From Podarcis raffonei (taxonomy: Eukaryota > Chordata > Lepidosauria > Squamata > Lacertidae): DNA of 64,000 nt. Shown one piece after another: positions 48,300 to 59,915 of this stretch. Made by a program: the position numbers and the translations under genes. Position 1 is the stretch's first letter; each line of letters starts with the position of its first letter. The notes below the pieces were generated by a model. That model worked only from the letters and a program-made list of their open reading frames with translations. It searched no databases and had not been told where the DNA came from. The stretch spans positions 41,965,001 to 42,029,000 of the forward strand of contig NC_070614.1 of assembly GCF_027172205.1 (NCBI RefSeq), written 5' to 3'.

Positions 48300-48850
48300 G
48301 AGGATGGGGGAGAAGTTCAATTCAGTTCCAAATGAAAACCAGGCCTACTCACGCTTTCTAAATTCATGAGCTGAAACACAGCCAACCTTTGAAACTCACA
48401 CTTCTCTGAATTTTGCAATGCTGTCCTCAGGTAACGTATATAAAAAAATCCCAAAACTATTGTTCATACAAATTCATAGATTAGTGTAAAAATGCATTGT
48501 ATTGGGGGAAATTGCTTTTAAAAAACATGCTTACAGTGGTACCTCAGGTTACATACGCTTCAGGTTACAGACTCCGCTAACCCAGAAATAGTGCTTCAGG
48601 TTAAGAACTTTGCTTCAGGATGAGAACAGAAATCGTGCTCTGGCAGCGCAGCGGCAGCAGGAGGCCCCATTAGCTAAAGTGGTGCTTCAGGTTAAGAACA
48701 GTTTCAGGTTAAGTACGGACCACTGTATATTGGGATAAATTCACACTAAAATGCTGATGAATCTACATAAATATCTTTTTTTAAAAAAAACACAATGATG
48801 TGCAGATGTGGAGAGCTGAATTAAAGATGGGGGGAGGGGATGAGAAACAG
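48300..48850 (+). repeat. Unclassified dispersed repeat (GAGCTGAAACACAGCC family)
   Basis: Shares an ordered set of phrases (TTCAGTTCAG, GAGCTGAAACA, CAGCCA-CCTTTGAAA, TTCTCTGAATTTT, AAAATGCAT) with 10060-10215, 28870-29035, 42050-42270, 49020-49250 and, inverted, 57060-57340. It has no coding motif. A MITE is inserted at 48534. Confidence 0.5.
48534..48725. mobile_element. TA-target MITE, same family, shorter form
   Basis: Starts CAGTGGTACCTCAGG, ends GGACCACTG, flanked by TA. About 50 bp shorter than the copies at 24250 and 55097. It sits inside an older unclassified repeat. Confidence 0.7.
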
Positions 48851-49632
48851 ACAGAAACTAAAACTGGCACACCTGTTTAACCTTACCCACATCCTGAACA
48901 AGACACACAAGATCCTGTGCTGAACTGCATGAGGAGAAGTAGCAGCGCAGAGCTGAGGAAGCCCACATTGGTTGTGCCTTCATTGGTATCCACATGTACC
49001 ACTGCAGGATTGACTGCAGAAGGGGTGGAGAAGACATTCAATTCACACTATGTTTGAAGCATATCTCCCTAATTTGCACTTTCCAAAATAATACAACAAC
49101 TGTAAAACAGTCATCCTTTAGACCTTGGCACTTCTCCAGGTTTTGAAATACAGGCTGGCAGCCAAGCAGTGTAATACATATATTACTGAAGACAGCACAT
49201 TAAAAATCATGTGTTGGTGAAAATAATGTGTAAAACTATATTATATTTCAGATCAAGACTTTGTAGGTTGGGAAACACTGAATGCCAACATGTGCACGTT
49301 AGAAGAAATGTTTGTGAAAGTGCTGGTGAATTTCCCCGCCCCAGCCAAAATAAAACCCCAAACCTTTCACCAATAGTTGTGGAAATGTGAGGAACTCAAG
49401 TTTGGAGAAATGAGAAATCAAGAGAAACCAAAACTGAGGGCAACATTTCCTCACAGGTGAGCTGCTGAGATTATTGATTTGACACACGTGGAAGCCACTG
49501 GAAGAACAAAACAGACTCTTGCATTGAAATAAAAAATATCCGGTCCAAAAATATGGTTCAAAAGCTTTGCTCACAGAGCTTAAAAGAAGGCACCACACTC
49601 GACATGGATGCCTGCAATTAACATATGAATAG

Positions 49633-49884
49633 AAGGAGAGGAAGAAGAGTTTGGATTTGATATCCCGCCTTTCACTCCCTTTAAGGAGTCTCAAAGCGGC
49701 TAACATTCTCCTTTCCCTTCCTCCCCCACAACAAACACTCTGTGAGGTGAGTGGGGCTGAGAGACTTCAAAGAAGTGTGACTGGCCCAAGGTCACCCAGC
49801 AGCTGCATGTGGAGGAGCGGAGACGCGAACCCGGTTCCCCAGATTACGAGACTACCGCTCTTAACCACTACACCACACTGGCTC
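49633..49884 (-). mobile_element. tRNA-derived CORE-type SINE, second copy
   Basis: Same family as 47374-47603 and better preserved, with both A-box (TGGTGTAGTGG) and B-box-like (GGGTTCGCGTCTC) sequences on the minus strand. Confidence 0.7.
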
Positions 49885-50324
49885 TCTCACCACACTAACT
49901 CTCACTGAATAGACCTGAAATGCAATCCCTTTCATGTGACTGTGAGCTGATCATCTTGTGACTAAGCCCACAGAGAGACAGTCCAGGTCCAGCTCCGTTA
50001 ATGATTAACCAGGTAGGTTTTTCTCTAACTTCATGAAAATTTCCAACCATGCTTCACAGTATACAATACAAGGAACGTTATATATCTCCTGTTGCCAGTG
50101 CTTTTTCTTTGGGGTACGCATACCCCTAAACATTTTGTAAATCTAAGTTTGGCCTCATTGAGGGGCAGTATTTCAATATGAGTCGGGAAATGAGGAACAT
50201 TTTTAAGGGAAAAAGCAATGCCCACTGCAATGTACATTAACCAATTATCCTGAACATGACCATCTGGGTAGAACATGCCATTGGTTGCTGGGGCCAGAAG
50301 GGAAAGAGGATGGAATAGTTCCAC

Positions 50325-50854
50325 TTGGACTACAGCAGTGCACTCTACATAGGGCTACATGGGTCTTTGAAGGTGACCTGGAAACTACAACTAATCCAGA
50401 ATGTGGCAGCTAGAATAGTGACTTGGAGTGGCTGCCGAGACCATATAACACCAGTCCTGAAAGACCTACATTGGCTTCCAGTGCGTTTCCGAGCACAATT
50501 CAAAGTGTTGGTGCTAACCTTTAAAGGCCAAATGGCCTCACCTAGTATACCTGAAGAAGCGTCTCCACCCCCATCATCCAACCCAGACACTGAGGTCCAG
50601 CACTGAGGGCCTTCTGATGGTTCCCTCACTGTGAGAAGCAAAGTTACAGGGAACCAGGCAGAGGGGCTACTCTGCAGAACACCTTCCCATCAAGGAAATA
50701 AATAACTTTCTGACTTTTAGAAGACACCTGAAGGCAGCCCTCTTTAGGGAAGTTTTTAAAGTTTGATGTTTTATCGTGTTTTTAATATACTGTTGGGAGC
50801 CTCCCAGAGTGGCTGGGGAAACCCAGCTAGATGGACGGGGTATAAATAATAATA

Positions 50855-50888
<34 letters not shown>
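50325..50888 (+). mobile_element. L2 LINE 3' fragment
   Basis: Begins DYSSALYIGL and runs through DHITPVLKDLHWLP to GGGTATAAATAATAATAG with a (GAT) tail. More decayed than the 40130 copy. Confidence 0.82.
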
Positions 50889-51414
50889 GGGACTCTTGCC
50901 TTTGCACAGTAGACTGCCTTCAAGCCAGGCAAAGGTCAGAGGCTGCTTTACCCCTATCTCTCTATCCACCATCCAGACAATCATGGTCAGTGCTCAAGTT
51001 CACATTCCAGCCAGACAAAATCACTCATGTCTGGCACAGAGAAGGGCCTACAGGTGAGCAATTGGGGCAGGGGTGTCTGGTTTAGCATCCTAGGATTTGG
51101 CACTGGTCAGGTAGTCTGGGATCCCCTTACTTTTTCCCCTGTCCCCAGCTCTCAAAATCCCAGCTTTAGTATCAGCTCTGCTGAGCACCTCTGAGAAAAG
51201 ATGTTGGGTTTGGGATAGGAAGTTTCACCTACATGTTGCCCTGAGTGCCTTGTCAGATATCGGTGACAGTGCTGGACTGGAGCCCCAGAGGTACAATGTG
51301 CTTCTTTTCCATGGGAACTCCAGTGCAAGAATGGCTCCTTCCCCAGTCTTCTGATATATGGTATTGGAACTGGAGCAATAAAGATACAGTGAAAACAGAA
51401 TACACGCAAGCGAG

Positions 51415-51420
51415 TTTATT
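51415..51420 (-). promoter_or_regulatory. Polyadenylation signal of lectin D
   Basis: AATAAA on the minus strand, about 190 bp after the lectin D stop. The lectin E 3'UTR has the same arrangement. Confidence 0.6.
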
Positions 51421-51609
51421 AAGATTATATTTTGCAGAAGTAACAAGAAAACTTCCAAGTGAATGGGAAGACCAAAGAGGTAGCTCTATGGAGGAGGTTA
51501 TTTTGAAAATGAAGAAGAGCTGTTTTTTTCCCTTTGAGGGATGGGAGAGGAAGGAATGAGATCAGAGACACATCCACTAAGCAGGCAGAGTTGGGAACTC
51601 CAGTCTCCT

Positions 51610-54600
51610 TTAAATCTCTTGTTTGCAGATATAGGTACACAAATGGTGACAAGGTTTATCATTCCACTTTCGAAAACCTAAAATTCAAGACATGACAAAA
51701 GTTACTATTTCTTGCCCATTATTACATAACCAAATGGATGTGGTTTGGAGTACGGGTTAGGAATTGGATTTGACTAGGGTATATTTCAGATACTAAAAAT
51801 CCGGACAAATTTGTTGAGCTCTTTTCTTTTCTTTTTGCTTGGGCCTTGCACTGCCTCCCTGAACCCTATTCAGGCCCCTATTCAAGGGAAGCGGCTTTGG
51901 GACACTCACCAACTGGGCTTCCTCTTGACCTGCACTCAGCCCAGGGAGCTTGACTCCTTTCGGCAGCAGCTGCTGCCTTGCACACATGCCATCCATCTGG
52001 GCAAATGCGCATGCAGGTCATGCCCAGTTAACTTTCAGCCTCGCCTCAAATTGAAATTGCAAGGTGCACCAGGAACAAGTGAGGACCGGCCTGAGCTTTT
52101 TTCTCTTTTTTGAGGGGTTTTTTTGTGAACCTCTCCCTTCCAACCCCCCACCCCAAATTTCCAACTTTTAAAGCATGTTTAAAGCATTTTCCTTTGAAAA
52201 TAGTCCTGGTTGCCATATGTCCGGGTTTCCCCAGACATTTTGCTGCTTTGCTGCCCAGATGCCATTTTCAGTCCCTGATTCCCGAACATGTCTGGGAAAA
52301 TCCAGACCTATGGCTACCCTAGATTGGGCAGGATGGACTGATCCAGAACTGACCGACCCCATGTGGATTGCCCATCCGACAGTTGCCTGACATCAACCTC
52401 ATAAGTGTACTCCTGATTCAAAATTTGCAGCTGAAATTGGGTCTTTTTTAACGCTGTGCCTTCTTTTGTTTCTTTATCGGACTTTAACCACTTCTTAGAG
52501 AAATACTGTAGAAAATCATATGACATGGCCCACTTGAAAAACCACTGTTTCCAGAATATAATATGTAAATGAGTATGCATGCAATAAAACACATGCAACT
52601 AAACTATGCAAATGAGCTGCAGCTGAAGCTTCCTGGTGTGTTGGGCAGTGACACTAAATGCTGGATGAATGGACCTCTGCTAGCCAGGTCTACAGAGTAA
52701 TTGATTTGTAAACATTTCTACAAAGCCATTTCCTCCTGGGAGGAGAGGGGGTTGTGGGCTAAACCCTCCACCCACACACGCGGGGGCGGGATCTTGCCCC
52801 CACGTGGACAGGGAATCCCCGGGCATGCCTACAATCAAACAGCTGGTTGAGGGTTAAATCTGACTCGTAATTGGATCCCTTCTAATCAATAGACTTTAAT
52901 TAGTGATGGTTAATTTGGGTCTATTGACAGAGGTATTTTCAGTGCAATTTAGTGAGATGCAACCCTGAGAAAAGTTGGAAATTTATAGGGAATTGGAGGG
53001 TAATGTAGCATTCAAGGTGAAAACGCCTTTTTTCTCAGGCATGCAAATAGTTTCCCTACCTGTACTACGTTTCAGCTCCACACAATACTCCTTGCCGCCA
53101 GAGTTGTTTGGCTCCCATCCGTTCCAGTTGCTGTAATTAAAGATTGAATCATCAAGCCACTTCCAATCTCGGTTCTGCAGGAAAGAGAAGGAACAGCTCA
53201 TTTGACCAAGGAGGTTTGTAGCTCAGTGCAAGGATCTTCAGAGGAGGTTGCTCAGCAGGAAGCTCTTGCAAGCTATGATGGAGACATTAGAGAAGAAGCC
53301 CCTACCATAAGCACCATCTATGCAGGGCCATGGGTGCTGAGGGACCCACAAAATGTTCACTGTGGGGGGCTGGCAGGGAGCGGCAATGTGTTGCATGTGT
53401 GGGCACCCCTAATGTGGGGTGGAACCCAGCACGCCTGGCCCCTATGCAAAATAATGGAGAAGTAATTATGGGATGCAGCCTGGGAGATGATAGGGTGGCA
53501 TTGCTAAGGAGCCACTGTGCTGTGATGATGACCTGGAATAGAGTAATTGAAGGGAACTCACCTCATAGGGATCATAGAGACCAATCCAGACATTATATTT
53601 TCTCTTCTGCTTTGAGGAGATGTACTTGGCCACCAAGGCTGACTCTTGCTCTGTGAGTATAGAAGCCAGATGAGTCCCACGGCCATGGCTTTGGCATGCA
53701 ATCTGAGAATAGAGAAGGCACTAAAGTATTTCTGCCACCACTATCATCATCCGCTTAACTGTAGGTCACTTTCCCACAAAATGGTGCCCAAAGTGGTTCA
53801 CAATGTATCAAAAAGACAACAAGACAACTACTACTATTACTACTACTACTACTACTGCTGCTGCTGCTTATTACTTATATCCCACCCATCTGACCGGACC
53901 TCCCAAGCCAACAAAATATTAAGAACATGATAAAACATCAGACATTAAAAACTTCCCTAAACAGGGCTGCCTTCAGATGTCTTCTAAATGTCAGGTAGTT
54001 GTTTATTTCCTTGACATCTGATGGGAGGGCATTCCACAGGACAGGTGCCACTACCAAGAAGGCCCTCTGCCTGGTTCCCTGTAACCTCACTTCTTGCAGT
54101 GAGGGAACTGCCAGAAGGCCCTTGGAGCTGGACCTCAGTTTCTGGACCTCAGTGTCTGGGCTAAACGATGGGGGTGGAGATGCTCCTTCAGGTATAGTGG
54201 GCCAATGCCATTTAGGGCTTTAAAGGTCAACTCCAACACTTTGAATTGTGCTCAGAGACATACTAAGGTAAGAATTCAAAAGAGATATCCCACCCAGTGG
54301 GAGTTATCCAACTGTGAATAATCATGTGTAATGTCAAAGTTCTTAATATATTCTATCTTTTGGAATGTGGTCCGTCTGTTTGTCCATCTGTCTATCTTTG
54401 ACCAATCTGTGGCCCAAGAAACCTACTTTTTAAAAGAAACAGATAGAAACCCCAAAAGAAAATTAGGATGAATGCTTGTTGTCATGACTTCCCTGTACTC
54501 TTTTCGGCACCTTCTAAAAACATTTTCTTTAGACAACCCTATCCAGACATGTAGAATGTTGGTGTATATTTTAAACTGGTTTTTAGACTTCTCATTGATT

Positions 54601-56431
54601 CTATTTTTCCCCTGAATGTTTCAAATACTTGTTTTTAACTGTTACTGACAGTGCTATTGTATTGTTATTTTTTGTAAATCACTTTGGGTTTTAATAAAAC
54701 CGAACAATGTATAAGTCCTGTAAAAATTATGAATGAAAGAATGAATATTAATCTCTCCTCAGGCAAATCAGACTGAGTGTTCAGTGAAGAATGGATTTCA
54801 CATAACTTCTGTGTAAGGTTTGTGCAAACAAATCAGGATGAGGGTTCACGAAATGAGACCTCTGGAGGAGACCAAAGTTGGTTTTCTCACAACTCCAAAT
54901 TCAGAAGCCTTTGCATACAAAATGTTGAGATTGTTTCAGAAAAGGAAAATAGGCATTTAAATGTATGCAAGGAGTTTTGAGCTGAAGGGATTTGCTTTGG
55001 AATGTTGAATTCATATTAGCTTGACCTTTGCTGCAACACAGATAATCACCAAACAAACAAACCTACCGCATTCCATTTTGGCACTGCAGACCATTACAGT
55101 GGTACCTCGGGTTACATACACTTCAGGTTACATATGCTTCAGGTTACAGACTCCTCTAACCCAGAAATAGTACCTCAGGTTAAGAACTTTGCTTCAGGAT
55201 GAGAACAGAAATTGTGCTCCGGCGGCACGGCAGCAGCAGGAGGCCCCATTAGCTAAAGTGGTGCTTCAGGTTAAGAACAGTTTCAGGTTAAGAACGGACC
55301 TCCAGAATGAATTACGTACTTAACTCGAGGTACCACTGTATTCTTTTCACTAAGAGAGATGACTTGCCTCTTCCTAATGGTGAGTGGATACATTCTGGCC
55401 AGGCCATCCCTCCTGACCACAGGATCCAACTCTTTTGGGCCAAGGTCCCTTTGGCCCCCCAATAAAATATTTGAGGGGGCAGGTTCCCAAAGGTGATGGG
55501 CATTGCCATTCCAATGGGGGGGTGTGCACATGTCTTGTGATCGATTGCGCAGAGCAGGGCTTACGTAGCCACTTCCCCGCCCCTTATTTTATTTAAGTTG
55601 CCACCCTTGAGGAGTCTTGACTGTTAATTAAGCCTTCGTGGCTCCCAAGGAAACACATCGCTTGAACATGTTAGGTGATCAACTCAATCTGAAATGGTGG
55701 CCAGGTATTGTCTCAGGACAACTCACATACATAGCCCTCCCCAAAAAGATCTCATCTGCAACCCACAACAATATCTTATGCTACAGCTTGGTTGGTGAGA
55801 ACCAACTTCTTACCTCAGCTTCAGACCATGACTTTGGGCTATCAAAATATGCATAGCAGTTGCCCAGCGCTCTCAGCCAACCCCTGGAACAGTATCTGGC
55901 CCTTGCTGTATGGAAAGAAGAGTAAAGGAAGAAAAAGAGGGTGGGACAAAAGTTGTAAGAAGACTGTTTTTAATGTGAAATCTCACTTTACTTGTACTTT
56001 TGCTTATTCCAGTGAGGAAGCACAGGTAATTTAAACCTTTGTGCTGTCAGAGGTGGTTAGTGTCCAGTTGAATTGATGAGACAGAAGGCAGGGAGACCAA
56101 CAGAAGGTGGATCCAGAGGCAATGACAGGCAGTGCCAGTCCCTGACTGGTTGTCAATATGAATATGAGGAGTGGTTCAGGGCAGACTGAGATTGGTAGGG
56201 CAATTCCCCATTCACTCTAATGAACCAGCTTCAATTGCCTGATTATTTATTCCAACAGCCTTAGCTGGGTCACCATCACTTGGAAATCTAACAAGTACTT
56301 TTGTTTTCATAAATGCTTAGCCCCTATTAAGATTTCTGGGAAATTCCCAGATAATTGTTAAAACACTCACCTCCGGGGAAAGAATAGGAGACCAGGAGAC
56401 CAAGAAGGCAAAGGTAGGTGACAACCCCCAT
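51610..56431 (-). CDS. Secreted C-type lectin D, 158 aa, EPN and WND motifs, extra cysteine
   Basis: Minus-strand lectin. Coding exons in gene order: 56371-56431 (signal peptide MGVVTYLCLLGLLVSYSF), 55814-55905, 53562-53702, 53060-53174 and 51610-51677 (stop TAA), 477 nt in phase. Exons 3-6 have the same lengths as in lectin B (92, 141, 115, 68). Motifs: YCSRGWLRALGNCYAYF, GTHLASIL, NVWIGLYDP, WNGWEPNNSGGKEYC with EPN, and RKWNDKPC with WND, so calcium-dependent sugar binding is expected. The last exon has an extra cysteine (HHLCTYIC), making seven in the domain; an unpaired one could support disulfide-linked dimers. A 5'UTR exon begins near 57460 and ends at 57402, with a TATA box near 57480-57487. 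A polyadenylation signal (TTTATT on plus) is at 51415. It faces lectin C tail to tail. Confidence 0.9.
52204..52321. mobile_element. Short palindromic MITE, family unknown
   Basis: Arms GGTTGCCATATGTCC and its imperfect inverse AGACCTATGGCTACC, about 118 bp. Target duplication not resolved. Confidence 0.45.
53828..54260 (-). mobile_element. L2 LINE 3' fragment, lectin D intron
   Basis: Reverse copy of the same L2 tail, with a trinucleotide tail (ACT/GCT) at 53828-53868 and FRAQFKVL-like sequence near the other end. Confidence 0.8.
55097..55338. mobile_element. TA-target MITE, same family, in lectin D intron
   Basis: Ends CAGTGGTACCTCGGGTTAC and CTCGAGGTACCACTG between TA dinucleotides; 242 bp, full length for this family in the window. 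Confidence 0.75.
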
Positions 56432-57059
56432 CTTCTGGGTGACCTTTTGTGGAAGGAAATGTGCAACAAATTAAAAACCTATCCTTACTTATTGTGAATG
56501 TGGTGATAGCAGGAAGAAGTAAACCAGCATTTTCTGTTCTTAAAATCATAAATGGGAAGATTAGAGAAAGAAGAGAGAACGCAAAACTTAAAGTTGTCGA
56601 TTGTTGAAGTATCATGGAGTCAAGTAAGGTTAGTGTGTAGGTGCACCTAGTGCTGGCCACTGACTCTTCTGGACGGTGGAGGCTGGTGTCCATTGGGGCT
56701 GATAGGGCAGAAGGCAGGAAGACCAGTGATAGGTGGAGCCAGAGTCAAGGACAGGCAGAGCCAACCAATCCTAGTTTTGTTCCCATCCTCTTACCTGCAG
56801 AGTTCCCTTCCTCTGTAGTGTTTCCTTAGGACACACTAGAGACTAAATGATGGACTACGGCTGGCTGAGTCATCTCTATGAAGACAACTGCTGCATGATT
56901 TTGAGGAAATATTCATAGAACAAATCACCATGAGTTCTAGCATCTAAGGAGTGCCGCTAGACTCCTGTTTTCTCAAAGGCTGAGCTTCCTTATATGTGAA
57001 AAATCTGGTTTCCATTACTCTAAGCGTGAAACAGCAGCCATGATGTCAGAACAGAGTTG

Positions 57060-57345
57060 GTGGCCACCTTCACTAAGAACGTGGGGAAAATACGTTCCAC
57101 TTTGCATACAAAGGGAAATCCACCTGATTTGCATGTGTTTCTTCAGGTTGGCAGTGCAGTTCACCAGCCAAGTAATGTGAAGAGAAATGCAAAGACTAGG
57201 AAACAGTGTGTAGAAATGCATATGTATATGAAAATAGCATGTAAAATGCGTTATAAAAAGGAGAAATGTTCGCAGGAATGTGTCAATTAGTAGAAATTTA
57301 CTAAAATGCAGATTTTTATTTAATTTTAAAAATGCCAACTGATGT
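57060..57345 (-). repeat. Same unclassified repeat, also matching 12971-13060 upstream of the RNase gene
   Basis: Plus strand GTTCACCAGCCAAGTAATGT and AAATGCATATG are the inverse of 12971-13060. This fixes the right border of the inverted lectin copy at a repeat. Confidence 0.5.
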
Positions 57346-57401
57346 GGAAGACTGCAAGAGACCAAAGCTGTCAGATTCACCCATCCTGACCTCCAACTTA
57401 C

Positions 57402-57490
57402 CCAAGCTCCGTCCCGTTGAGGTGATGGATGCTGCTTTCTGCCGTGGCAAGTTGGTTTCTCGGGCTGTGGTGCCCATTCTTATATAGAAC
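57402..57490 (-). promoter_or_regulatory. Promoter and 5'UTR exon of lectin D
   Basis: On the minus strand TATATAAG near 57487-57480 is followed by an exon containing CATCCATCACCTCAA, also found in the other lectin first exons, and ending GCTTGG/GTAAGTT at 57402. It lies about 970 bp before the signal-peptide exon at 56431. Confidence 0.65.
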
Positions 57491-58659
57491 TTGGCCAGGG
57501 AAGGGCATGGAAAAGAGGGAAGAAAATGAACCACTTTTCCATATATGGAGTACAGATCAAGAGAGAAAAGGCCGGTTTCAAATTCCACTGAAAACCACAG
57601 ACATTTTGATTGCGTGAATATTCAGAGCAATTGCTAATATGCTTGTCCTAATGCCAAGTCCCCTCTGCTGCTGCATTCAGATAGCCACAAACTTGCCATG
57701 ACCCTGACTCACCCACATTAGCTGTGTTGTACAACACCAGCATGGCAGGCCCCTGTAGTAACTGGAACCAAAGTTTTGTCCCTTGGTCTAGCCCTGATTA
57801 AGCTCTGCTCCCCCTGCCCCACATCACCCCACCAAACAACTATTACCCCAGAGGGAAATCTATCATTGCTCCCCACTCTCATTGGCTACCATTCTAGGAG
57901 TCACAGCAGCTCTGGCAGAACAACTTCTGTTGAGACTGCAGTGGACAAGGGAAGGTGTCTCTCTTCTCTCTGCATGCACTGAAGTCCAGAGGAAAATTGG
58001 GACCCTCTATGCCTGCTACTATATTAATTGTCTGGACCATGTTTAATGTGACATCTAGTTCGCCCCCCTCAGAAGGCATCTCTCAAGGGCAGAACTTACG
58101 AAGCAGAATTGGGGGGGGGGTGTTGTGTGCATGTGTGACATCACACACGCAATAGTTGGTGTGTGTGTATTTGTGACATCACTTGGCCAAGTGTCCTGAA
58201 CCCTGGCTTCCTCTCCTCCTCTTCCTGTGGCTGTCGGGGAAAGAGGTCACGACTGCTCCCGACGCCATGCAAGTGATGTCGCGGGCACCATGTCTTGAGT
58301 GTCTCACATGCTGCATGATGATTGGCATTGTGCCAAGAGGAGGAGCCAGGGGCTGGAAAATGAGCGAGGTCCCAACTAAAGAAGGATGGTGACTTAAACT
58401 GATGGAATATGTGCAGCTTGCGAACCTAACATATCGAATAAGAGAACAAGAAGATTGGAAAATGTTTATTGAATGTATGGGTGGAGAATTCTGTGCACTT
58501 GAAAGCGTTGGCAGCATTAAGATAAATTCAACAGTGTAAACAAGTTTTGATGGATGTCATAATGGAATACTGAATGGTTTAGTTTATGTAAAATATGCAG
58601 GGATTTGTAATATGCAAAATGAACCATGGAAAGAGAAGGGAAGTCAATGACATTTTCAG

Positions 58660-58660
<1 letters not shown>

Positions 58661-58696
<36 letters not shown>

Positions 58697-59915
58697 GTAA
58701 TTTATTATTTATACCCCGCCCATCTACCTGAGTTTCCCCAGCCACTCTGGGCTGCTTCCAATCAAGTGTTAAAAACAATACAGCATTAAATATTAAAAAC
58801 TTCCCTAAACAGGGCTGCCTTCAGATGTCTTTTAAAAAGAAGATAGCTGCTTATTTCCTTCACAGGTGAAGGGAGGACATTCCACAGGGCGGGCACCACT
58901 ACCAAGAAGGCCCTCTGTCTGGTTGCCTATAACCTCACTTCTCGCAATGAGGGAACCGCCAGAAGGCCCTCGGTGCTGGATCTCAGTGTCCGGGATGAAT
59001 GATGGGGGTGGAGACGCTCCTTCAGGTATACAGGACCAAGGCCATTTAGGGCTTTAAAGGTCAGCACCAACACTTTGAATTGTGCTCGGAAACGTACTGG
59101 GAGCCAATGCAGATCTCTCAGGACCAGTGTTATGTGGTCCCGGAAGCCACTCCACGTCACCAGTCTAGCTGCCGCATTCTGGATTAATTGCAGTTTCCGG
59201 GTCACCTTCAAAGGTAGCCCCACGTAGAGCGCATTGCAGTAGTCCAAGCGGGAGATAACTAGAGCATGCACCACTCTGGCAAGACAGTCCGCAAGCAGGT
59301 AGGGTCTCAGACTGCGTACCAGATGGAGCTTGTAGACAGCCGCCCTGGACACAGAATTAACCTGCACCTCCATGGACAGCTGTAAGTTCAAAATGACTCC
59401 CAGGCTGCACACCTTGTCCTTCAGGGGCACAGTTACCCCATTCAGGACCAGGGAGTCCCCCACACCCGCCCACCCCCTGCCCCCCAAAAACAGTACTTCA
59501 GTCTTGTCAGGATCCAACCTCAATCTGTTAGCTGCCATCCATCCTCCAACCGCCTCCAGGCACTCACACAGGACCTTCACCGCCTTCACTGGTTCTGATT
59601 TAAAGGAGAGGTAGAGCTGGGTGTCATCTGCATACTGATGAACACCCAGCCCAAACCTCCTGATGATCTCTCCCAGCGGCTGCATTTAGATGTTGAAAAG
59701 CATGGGGGAGAGGACAGAACCCTGAGGCACCCCACAAGTGAGAGCCCAGGGGTCTGAACACTCATCCCCCACCACCACTTTCTGGACACGTCCCAGGAGA
59801 AAGGAGCGGAACCACCGTATAACAGTGCCCCCAGCTCCCAGCCCCTCTAGACGGTCCAGAAGGATGTTATGGTCGAAGGTGTCAAAGGCTGCTGAGAGAT
59901 CCAGAAGAACTAGGA
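58661..59915 (-). mobile_element. L2 LINE fragment with reverse-transcriptase catalytic box
   Basis: The longest LINE piece here, about 1.25 kb, antisense. An open stretch of about 250 codons (59685 down to 58927) reads the RT catalytic box YADDTQLYLSF, then DPDKTEVLFLG, SRLDYCNALYVGLP and FRAQFKVLVLTF. It ends in a (TAA) tail at 58661-58696. Cut off upstream of the YADD box, so it has no full RT and no endonuclease. Confidence 0.9.
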
